Shown piece by piece: positions 7,664-13,021 of a DNA stretch of 13,021 nt. Positions within the stretch are counted from its first letter, which is position 1. The number at the start of each line of letters is the position of its first letter. Both the position numbers and the translations under genes were made by a program. Below the pieces are notes generated by a model. That model was not told the DNA's origin, searched no databases, and worked only from the letters and a program-made list of their open reading frames with translations. Origin of the DNA: a bacterium (GTDB taxonomy: Bacteria > Latescibacterota > UBA2968); the NCBI GenBank assembly GCA_027296045.1, contig JAPUJS010000518.1:1-13021 (forward strand), read 5' to 3'.

Positions 7664-9091
7664 ATGTCCGATACCGTTCTCAGATTTGCACCTTCGCCCA
7701 CGGGGGGATTCCACGTGGGCAATGCGCGTACGGCGATTTTTAATTACCTGTATGCCCAGCACTATGGTGCCCGGCTGTTGTTGCGCGTGGAGGATACGGA
7801 CCGGGAACGGTCGACGGAAGACGCTTTGAAAACCATTTTGGACGGGCTATCCTGGCTGGGCGTTGCGTTTGAGGGAGATCCGGTTTTTCAGTCTCAAAAT
7901 GGCGATGCACACCGGGCTGCTGTGGCGCAACTGCTGGAAAGCGGTCATGCGTATTATGCGTATGAGACGCCCGAAGAGCTAAAAGAGATGCAGAAAAAAG
8001 CCCAATCCGAAGGGCGTCGGGTGCAATACAATCGGAATTTGACGTCTGAGCAGCAGGCGGCTTACGAAGCGGAGGGTCTCCCGAAGGTGGTTCGTTTCAA
8101 AATTCCGGAGGGCGAAACAACCTGGGACGATTTGATTCGGGGCGTGCAGCGGTGGGACAATCGGGAAATTGAAGATTTTGTGATCCAGCGGGCAGATGGG
8201 AGTCCGGTGTATCATCTGGCGGTGGTGGTGGACGATCACGATATGAGTGTGACGCTGGTGATGCGAGGCGCGGACCATCTCTCCAATACGCCCAAGCAGA
8301 TTTTGTTGTTCCGGGCGCTTTTGTGGGATGTGCCGGGATACGCGCATTCGACGCTGATTTTGGGATCGGACGGGAAAAAGCAGTCCAAACGCCACGGTGC
8401 CACCACGGTTATAGAATATAAAGAACAGGGCTATTTGCCCGAGACCATGTTTAATTTTCTGGCCCTTTTGGGCTGGGCACCCGGTGGTGGGCGGGAAGTG
8501 TTTACCCGGGAAGAACTGGTGGAGGCGTTTTCCATTGAAGGGTTGTTGAAGAAAGACGCTATTTTCGACCAAAAAAAGCTGGAGTGGCTCAATGGGGAAC
8601 ATTTGCGGGCCAAGCCGGTTTCCGAACTGGCCGAAGAGGCGTTTGAGATCTGGAAGGCCAGAGGCTGGATTACGGATGGAGATGTGGAGAATCGCCGCGA
8701 GGAATTGACCCGAATCGTAGGCCTGTTCCAGGATCGGGTTCGGACGGTGCAAGATTTTGATGGGGCCGGATACTTTTTTCAAGAGCCCAAAGAATACGAT
8801 GCCAAGGTTCACAAGAAACATTGGAAGGCCGATACGCCGGAGCGGATGCAGATGTTGATCGATCGGCTGAGGCCCCTGGAGGCCTTTAGCGAATCGGAAG
8901 TGGAAGGCGTGGTTCGGAGCCTGGCCGGTGAACTGGGTTTATCGGCATCCAAGCTGATTCACCCGACTCGTCTGGCCCTTTCCGGAGTTGGGTTCGGACC
9001 GGGTGTATTTGAGCTGATGGAGGCGTTGGGGCAGGAGACCTGCCTCCGCCGGTTGCAAAAGGGGCTTGAGGTGCTCGGTCAAAACGCTTAG
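7664..9091 (+). CDS. gltX: Glutamate--tRNA ligase (GluRS)
   Basis: This 475-residue class I aminoacyl-tRNA synthetase attaches glutamate to tRNA-Glu in the cytoplasm. The Rossmann catalytic domain opens with RFAPSPTGGFHVGNARTA (HIGH equivalent HVGN, 17-20). RVEDTDRERS is at 41-50. The KMSKS-equivalent loop is KKQSKRHG at 238-245, with Gln240 where most bacterial GluRS have Leu. The helical anticodon-binding region covers about 310-475. Residues near 98-103 (YYAYET) lack the Cys residues of the zinc site found in E. coli GluRS, and the chain has only one Cys (460), so this is a zinc-free form. ATG 7664 gives the conserved N-terminus; an upstream TTG frame would run through the hairpin. No good Shine-Dalgarno is seen: GGAA at 7647-7650 is buried in the stem. 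It is followed after 16 nt by tRNA-Gln. With GlnRS present it is probably discriminating, which is inference. Confidence 0.97.
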   Translation: MSDTVLRFAPSPTGGFHVGNARTAIFNYLYAQHYGARLLLRVEDTDRERSTEDALKTILDGLSWLGVAFEGDPVFQSQNGDAHRAAVAQLLESGHAYYAYETPEELKEMQKKAQSEGRRVQYNRNLTSEQQAAYEAEGLPKVVRFKIPEGETTWDDLIRGVQRWDNREIEDFVIQRADGSPVYHLAVVVDDHDMSVTLVMRGADHLSNTPKQILLFRALLWDVPGYAHSTLILGSDGKKQSKRHGATTVIEYKEQGYLPETMFNFLALLGWAPGGGREVFTREELVEAFSIEGLLKKDAIFDQKKLEWLNGEHLRAKPVSELAEEAFEIWKARGWITDGDVENRREELTRIVGLFQDRVRTVQDFDGAGYFFQEPKEYDAKVHKKHWKADTPERMQMLIDRLRPLEAFSESEVEGVVRSLAGELGLSASKLIHPTRLALSGVGFGPGVFELMEALGQETCLRRLQKGLEVLGQNA

Positions 9092-9107
9092 CTTTTTTTA
9101 CGAAAAT

Positions 9108-9181
9108 TGCCCCTTCGTCTAATGGCAAGACATACGGCTCTGGACCGTGTAATCGGGGTTCGAATCCCTGAGGGGCAACCA
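9108..9181 (+). tRNA. tRNA-Gln (anticodon CUG)
   Basis: TGCCCCT (9108-9114) pairs with AGGGGCA (9171-9177). The discriminator is A9178 and CCA is encoded (9179-9181). The anticodon loop CTCTGGA has CTG at 9140-9142, on the stem TACGG/CCGTG. The weak U1-A72 pair, a known GlnRS recognition feature, is present, but the discriminator is A rather than the G73 of E. coli tRNA-Gln. It lies 16 nt after the gltX stop and 51 nt before the glnS start, with no visible promoter, so it is probably cut from the gltX-glnS transcript. Confidence 0.96.
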
Positions 9182-9232
9182 TTTTTGATTCGCGCCTCTG
9201 TCGTGACACGCGGCAGGGGCGTTGATACTTTA

Positions 9233-10972
9233 ATGAAAGATACAATGGACGCGACCAAGGCAGATTCGCAAGCGGATGGGAACGAAAACGCTGCTTCCGA
9301 TTTTATTCGAGATATTGTGCGCGAAGATCTGAAGAGCGGGAAGCACAAGAAAATTGTCACCCGGTTTCCTCCCGAGCCGAATGGCTATTTACACATCGGA
9401 CACGCCAAGGCATTTTGTCTGAACTTTGGTATCGCTGAAGAGTTTGGTGGGCAGTGCAATCTGCGCTTCGATGATACCAATCCAGATCGGGAAGACACGG
9501 AATATGTGGAGTCGATCCAGGAAGACCTGAAGTGGATGGGCTTTGACTGGGGCGATGGCCTGTACTTTGCCTCAGACTATTTTGACCAGCTTTACGATTT
9601 TGCGGTGGAACTGATTCAGCAAGGCAAGGCCTATGTCTGTGATTTGAGCCCGGAGGAAATGCGTACCTATCGCGGAACCGTAACGGAACCGGGCAAAAAC
9701 AGCCCCTATCGCGACCGGCCAGCAGAAGAGAATCTGGATCTTTTTGAGCGGATGAAAAAGGGAGAATTTCCGGAAGGGTTGCGCACCTTGCGTGCGAAGG
9801 CGGACATGGCATCTCCAAACATGAATTTGCGCGATCCGGTGATGTATCGGATCAAGCATGCCACGCACCATCGGACGGGCGACAAATGGTGCATTTATCC
9901 GATGTACGATTGGGCGCACGGGCAGTCTGACGCCATTGAGCAGGTGACGCACTCGTTGTGCAGTATCGAATTTGCAGATCATCAACCGCTGTACAATTGG
10001 TATATTCGAGAACTGGAGATTTTCCCCTCTCGTCAGACTGAGTTTTCACGACTCAATATTACCTATACGTTGACCAGCAAACGGTTGTTGACACAACTGG
10101 TGGATCAGAAACGGGTGGACGGATGGGACGATCCCCGAATGCCCACGCTGTCGGGGATGCGGCGGCGGGGGATTCCACCCGAGGCGATCAAGAATTTCAT
10201 CTGGCGTGTGGGGATGAACCGGCGGGATACCACGGCGGAAGTGGATCTGTTTGAGTTTTATATTCGCGAATATTTGAATCAGCATGCCCCCCGGGTGATG
10301 GGCGTGATTCATCCGCTGAAAGTGGTGATTGAAAATTATCCGGAAGACGAAGAAGAAACATTTGAGGCGATGATCAATCCGGAAGATCAGACGGCCGGGC
10401 ATCGACAGGTGCCGTTTTCGCGGGAGCTGTATATTGAGCGGGAAGATTTTATGGAAGATCCGCCGAAGAAATTCTATCGGCTGGCCCCCGGACGAGAGGT
10501 ACGATTGCGAGCGGCATGTTATATTACCTGTCAGGATGTGGTGAAAGATGCAGATGGAAATGTGGTTGAACTGCGGTGCACGTGGGATCCGGAAAGCCGG
10601 GGTGGATCAACGCCGGACGGGCGCAAGGTTCGGGCGACGATGCACTGGGTGTCGGCCCAACATGCGGTGGAGGCAGAAGTGCGATTGTTTGACCGGTTGT
10701 TTAGGACACAGAATCCTCAGAAGGTGGAAGAGGGGCAGGATTTTATGGCGAATTTGAATCCCAATTCGCTGGAGGTGCGTCCGACCTGTTACGTCGAACC
10801 GAGTGTGAAGGACGCGGTGCCGGGAAGCGTATATCAGTTTGAACGATTGGGTTATTTCTGTGTGGATTTGGATTCGACGGATGAAAAGGTTATTTTTAAC
10901 CGAACTATTACGCTGCGGGATACGTGGGCTCGGATGCAGCAACAGCAACAGCCGAAGAAAAAGAAAAAATAG
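9233..10972 (+). CDS. glnS: Glutamine--tRNA ligase (GlnRS)
   Basis: This 579-residue class I synthetase charges tRNA-Gln directly with glutamine. The catalytic domain begins at residue 41 with RFPPEPNGYLHIGHAKAF (HIGH 54-57). NLRFDDTNP is at 76-84 and PMYDWAHGQSDAIEQVTHSLC at 223-243. The KMSKS-equivalent loop is LTSKRLL at 280-286, with Thr281 where E. coli has Met (MSK). WDDPRMPTLSGMRRRG at 298-313 is typical. The two anticodon-binding beta-barrels cover about 350-560. Residues 1-40 extend beyond the E. coli start. The end is unusual: Q569-573, Pro, then K575-579. ATG 9233 was chosen; ATG 9245 is equally possible, and neither has a strong Shine-Dalgarno. The open frame upstream runs through tRNA-Gln and is not coding. 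The stop is 7 nt before tRNA-Gln(UUG). Confidence 0.97.
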   Translation: MKDTMDATKADSQADGNENAASDFIRDIVREDLKSGKHKKIVTRFPPEPNGYLHIGHAKAFCLNFGIAEEFGGQCNLRFDDTNPDREDTEYVESIQEDLKWMGFDWGDGLYFASDYFDQLYDFAVELIQQGKAYVCDLSPEEMRTYRGTVTEPGKNSPYRDRPAEENLDLFERMKKGEFPEGLRTLRAKADMASPNMNLRDPVMYRIKHATHHRTGDKWCIYPMYDWAHGQSDAIEQVTHSLCSIEFADHQPLYNWYIRELEIFPSRQTEFSRLNITYTLTSKRLLTQLVDQKRVDGWDDPRMPTLSGMRRRGIPPEAIKNFIWRVGMNRRDTTAEVDLFEFYIREYLNQHAPRVMGVIHPLKVVIENYPEDEEETFEAMINPEDQTAGHRQVPFSRELYIEREDFMEDPPKKFYRLAPGREVRLRAACYITCQDVVKDADGNVVELRCTWDPESRGGSTPDGRKVRATMHWVSAQHAVEAEVRLFDRLFRTQNPQKVEEGQDFMANLNPNSLEVRPTCYVEPSVKDAVPGSVYQFERLGYFCVDLDSTDEKVIFNRTITLRDTWARMQQQQQPKKKKK

Positions 10973-10979
10973 ATCTTGC

Positions 10980-11053
10980 TGCCCCCTCGTCTAACGGCAA
11001 GACACCGGCCTTTGGCGCCGAGGATCGGGGTTCGATTCCCTGGGGGGCAGCCA
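10980..11053 (+). tRNA. tRNA-Gln (anticodon UUG)
   Basis: TGCCCCC (10980-10986) pairs with GGGGGCA (11043-11049). The discriminator is G11050 and CCA is encoded (11051-11053). The anticodon loop CTTTGGC has TTG at 11012-11014. The stem CCGGC/GCCGA has a mismatch at the outermost pair (27-43). It is very similar to tRNA-Gln(CUG) in the acceptor, D and T arms. It begins 7 nt after the glnS stop, so it must be released from the glnS mRNA by processing. Confidence 0.96.
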
Positions 11054-11057
11054 AAAT

Positions 11058-11089
11058 AAGCCCGGGGTGATTTTTATCCTCCCGGGCTT
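11058..11089 (+). terminator. Terminator after tRNA-Gln(UUG)
   Basis: AAGCCCGGG (11058-11066) and CCCGGGCTT (11081-11089) form a 9-bp GC-rich stem with a 14-nt loop, followed by TTTGTTCTGGTT. The stem is strong and the T-tract moderate. It starts 4 nt after the tRNA CCA and closes the gltX-glnS unit. Confidence 0.7.
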
Positions 11090-11097
11090 TGTTCTGG

Positions 11098-11126
11098 TTG
11101 ATGAATGTATCAGGCTTTTATATATT
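11098..11126 (+). promoter_or_regulatory. Promoter for the aldehyde dehydrogenase gene
   Basis: TTGATG (11098-11103, 4 of 6) and TATATT (11121-11126, 5 of 6) are separated by 17 nt, directly after the preceding terminator. The predicted start near 11133 leaves a leader of about 40 nt carrying a good ribosome binding site. Confidence 0.6.
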
Positions 11127-11159
11127 GGCGGTGGGTTGATTCATAACAAAGCTCAGGAT

Positions 11160-11165
11160 GGAGGA
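11160..11165 (+). promoter_or_regulatory. Ribosome binding site deciding the ALDH start
   Basis: GGAGGA lies 6 nt before ATG 11172. It rules out the upstream open frame that begins inside the terminator at 11067. It is one of only two clear Shine-Dalgarno sites in the window. Confidence 0.8.
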
Positions 11166-11171
11166 AGTCCC

Positions 11172-12764
11172 ATGGCAATTGAAGGAAAAAATGTGATTGG
11201 TTTTGGTTCTACAGGTGAGGGGACCTATACGTTTCGGGCGTATAATCCGACCCTTGGCGCAGAGGTGGATCCAGAATTTCACGAAGCCTCGCCGGAAGAA
11301 GTGGAGCGGACGATGCAGTTGGCCGAACAGGCGTTTCACATCTATCGCAAGATGCCGGCGGCGAAACGGGCAGACTTTCTGGAGCGAGCGGCGGAGGAAA
11401 TTGAGAATACTGGTGAAGCGTTGATCGAGCGGTGTCAGGTAGAGACTGCGTTGCCAGAAGCGCGGTTGATCGGGGAGCGAGGGCGAACGGTAGGGCAGAT
11501 CCGGATGTTTGCAGACCTGATCCGGGAGGGATCGTGGGTGGATGCGCGGATCGATCAGGCCGATCCGGAACGTGAGCCATTGCCCAAGCCCGATACGCGG
11601 TTGACACAAATGCCGGTGGGCCCGGTGGTGGTGTTTGGGGCCAGCAATTTCCCCCTGGCATTTTCGGTAGCCGGTGGCGATACGGCCTCGGCCCTGGCGG
11701 CAGGGTGTTCGGTGGTGGTGAAGGCACATCGGTCGCACCCAGGCTCTGGGGAACTGGTGGGACGGGCGGTTCAAAAGGCGGCGGAGGCAACGGGGATGCC
11801 GGAAGGGGTGTTTGCTGTTTTACACGGGCGAGGGCGTAAGGTGGGCGAGGCACTGGTGAAACACCCGGCGACAAAGGCGGTCGGGTTTACGGGGTCACAG
11901 GCGGGAGGACGGGCTTTGTTCGATCTGGCAGCAGCCCGGCCCGAGCCGATTCCAGTCTATGCGGAGATGGGGAGTTTGAATCCGGTATTTGTGTTGCCCG
12001 GGGCATTGGCCGAGCGAGGGGAAGCGATTGCAGATGGGTTGATGCAGTCGGTGACGCTGGGTGGGGGGCAGTTTTGTACCAATCCGGGGTTGGTGCTGGG
12101 GCTGGAAGGAGCGGATCTGGATCGGTTTTTGGAAACCGCGTCTGGTTTGTTTGCCGAAGTGGCGCCTGCGACGATGTTGAATGCGGGTATTTGTGAGGCC
12201 TACCACGCCGGCGTGACGACCCTGGAGGGGGCTTCTGATGTGCAGGTAGTGAATAAGTCCGATACGGCACCCGACCCGGGACGGACGGAGGCGGAGGCGT
12301 TTGTATTTTCGACGGACGTGGAGACATTTTTGGGCAATCCGGATTTGAATCACGAGGTTTTTGGGCCGTCTACCCTGGTGGTGACTTGTGGGTCCAAAGC
12401 AGATATGGAACGGGTTGCTCGCGGGTTGGAAGGGCATTTGACGGCAACGTTGCACGGGACCGAAGCAGATATGGCCGACCACCAGGAATTGATTTCGATA
12501 TTAGAACAAAAAGTGGGGCGGTTGCTGTTTAACGGATTTCCAACGGGTGTGGAAGTGTGTTCCTCTATGCACCACGGCGGTCCGTATCCGGCCACGACGG
12601 ATGGGCGGTCGACATCGGTGGGGACCGCGGCGATTTTCCGGTTCTGCCGGTTGGTGTGCTATCAGAATTTTCCACAAAATGCTTTGCCGGCCGAGCTTCA
12701 AGATGCCAATCCACTGGGCATTTGGCGGCTGGTAGATAACAAGCGGACCCGGGACACGATTTAA
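11172..12764 (+). CDS. Aldehyde dehydrogenase, alpha-ketoglutarate semialdehyde dehydrogenase type
   Basis: This 530-residue NAD(P)-dependent aldehyde dehydrogenase resembles 2,5-dioxovalerate (alpha-ketoglutarate semialdehyde) dehydrogenases. These convert the semialdehyde to 2-oxoglutarate at the end of oxidative pentose, sugar-acid or hydroxyproline degradation. Visible features are the cofactor and oxyanion region VFGASNFPLAFSVAGGD (Asn159), VVVKAH with cofactor Lys184, the catalytic base Glu265 in AEMGSLNP, the nucleophile Cys302 in GGGQFCTNPG, and HEVFGPS (Glu395). The tail YQNFPQNALPAELQDANPLGIWR is typical of this subgroup. Family membership is certain. The exact substrate is inferred, and related enzymes act on fatty or other aldehydes. 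It has its own promoter and ribosome binding site and stands alone, with no sugar-acid dehydratase or transporter beside it to confirm the pathway. Confidence 0.9.
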   Translation: MAIEGKNVIGFGSTGEGTYTFRAYNPTLGAEVDPEFHEASPEEVERTMQLAEQAFHIYRKMPAAKRADFLERAAEEIENTGEALIERCQVETALPEARLIGERGRTVGQIRMFADLIREGSWVDARIDQADPEREPLPKPDTRLTQMPVGPVVVFGASNFPLAFSVAGGDTASALAAGCSVVVKAHRSHPGSGELVGRAVQKAAEATGMPEGVFAVLHGRGRKVGEALVKHPATKAVGFTGSQAGGRALFDLAAARPEPIPVYAEMGSLNPVFVLPGALAERGEAIADGLMQSVTLGGGQFCTNPGLVLGLEGADLDRFLETASGLFAEVAPATMLNAGICEAYHAGVTTLEGASDVQVVNKSDTAPDPGRTEAEAFVFSTDVETFLGNPDLNHEVFGPSTLVVTCGSKADMERVARGLEGHLTATLHGTEADMADHQELISILEQKVGRLLFNGFPTGVEVCSSMHHGGPYPATTDGRSTSVGTAAIFRFCRLVCYQNFPQNALPAELQDANPLGIWRLVDNKRTRDTI

Positions 12765-12838
12765 ATTTCACTTGATTTTAATCCATTTTTGCCGAGTATA
12801 GAGGTAAGGATTTCCTGTGATTGGTTTTTTTTAGATGC
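12765..12838 (+). other. AT-rich spacer after ALDH, no convincing terminator
   Basis: A run of eight Ts (12825-12832) follows a weak AGGA/TCCT pairing, which is too short to call a terminator. Nothing coding is visible. Confidence 0.4.
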
Positions 12839-12866
12839 TTGACTTTTTCTTTGATTATTGTAAAAT
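12839..12866 (+). promoter_or_regulatory. Promoter for the fliG-like gene
   Basis: TTGACT (12839-12844, 5 of 6) and TAAAAT (12861-12866, 5 of 6) have a 16-nt spacer and sit in an AT-rich region. The start near 12873 would give a leader of about 80 nt. I saw no sigma54 or sigma28 motif, which would be more usual for flagellar genes. Confidence 0.5.
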
Positions 12867-12935
12867 AATAGAGAATAACTGGATGTGGTGGCTCTCCCAA
12901 TTCATTATTAATTGTTGTTTTTCTTAATTTTGCCT

Positions 12936-12945
12936 GGGGAGGTGA
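12936..12945 (+). promoter_or_regulatory. Shine-Dalgarno supporting a TTG start
   Basis: GGGGAGGTGA ends 5 nt before TTG 12951. An in-frame GTG at 12942 overlaps the Shine-Dalgarno itself and is therefore a less likely start. Confidence 0.65.
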
Positions 12946-12950
12946 TTTTT

Positions 12951-13021
12951 TTGGCCGAAGAAGAAGAAGAACGTGAAATACCCGCGCGGCAAAAAATCGC
13001 TGTTTTGATGATCTCGCTTGG
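12951..13021 (+). CDS. fliG: Probable flagellar motor switch protein FliG, N-terminus only
   Basis: Only 23 codons and two bases lie in the window. From TTG 12951 the protein starts MAEEEEEREIPARQKIAVLM, followed by ISLG. The stretch ARQKIAVLMISLG matches the opening helix of FliG (typically RQKAAILLISLG). FliG is the rotor protein of the flagellar C-ring that contacts MotA. A strong Shine-Dalgarno and a promoter lie upstream. The acidic run E3-E7 is encoded by consecutive GAA codons. If correct, the organism is flagellated. No fliF precedes it, unlike the common fliE-fliF-fliG order. The call rests on a short match. Confidence 0.55.
   Translation, partial: MAEEEEEREIPARQKIAVLMISL

Noticed and set aside
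9107..9232. An upstream extension of glnS by 42 residues.
   Set aside because: This open frame reads straight through tRNA-Gln(CUG) and gives residues unlike any GlnRS N-terminus.
11067..11171. An N-terminal extension of the aldehyde dehydrogenase.
   Set aside because: It would start inside the terminator and run through the predicted promoter. ATG 11172 has a good ribosome binding site and begins the conserved family sequence.

Overview
The window looks like ordinary chromosomal DNA of a Gram-negative, probably flagellated bacterium. The evidence is an outer-membrane-type TPR lipoprotein, a C-terminally anchored membrane protein and a likely FliG start at the right edge. The lipoprotein start just after its lipidated Cys (YYNTYFNA...) resembles proteins I associate with the FCB superphylum and related uncultured phyla. 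That placement is inference and low confidence. There are no transposases, integrases, phage genes or CRISPR arrays.

Left half (1-7032, all minus strand). Read in transcription order: nnr (bifunctional NAD(P)HX epimerase/dehydratase) overlaps by ATGA a 172-residue protein of unknown function with a C-terminal membrane anchor. A strong hairpin follows. Then come carB1 and carB2, the two halves of the large subunit of carbamoyl-phosphate synthetase, encoded as separate genes. carB2 overlaps by ATGA a TPR lipoprotein that runs off the left edge. The two carB halves lie in the same reading frame, separated by one TGA and a short linker. No carA is visible.

Centre (7033-7604). The divergent intergenic region carries a good promoter facing right. 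Two tRNA-Ser genes follow (anticodons UGA and GCU), each with a recognisable promoter. Downstream is a terminator-like hairpin with a T-run, ending only 3 nt before the gltX start codon.

Right half (7605-13021, all plus strand). The order is gltX (GluRS), tRNA-Gln(CUG), glnS (GlnRS), tRNA-Gln(UUG), terminator. The gaps are 16, 51 and 7 nt, so this is very likely one transcript in which tRNAs and synthetase mRNAs must be cut apart. It forms a compact Glu/Gln charging module with GlnRS flanked by both of its tRNA substrates. A separately promoted aldehyde dehydrogenase of the alpha-ketoglutarate-semialdehyde dehydrogenase type follows. An AT-rich promoter region then leads into the truncated fliG-like gene.

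I did not find a clearly new defence or mobile system. The most interesting points are the in-frame fission of carB, the synthetase/tRNA-Gln cluster with its attenuator-like leader, and the alternating CAG/CAA Gln tail of GlnRS.
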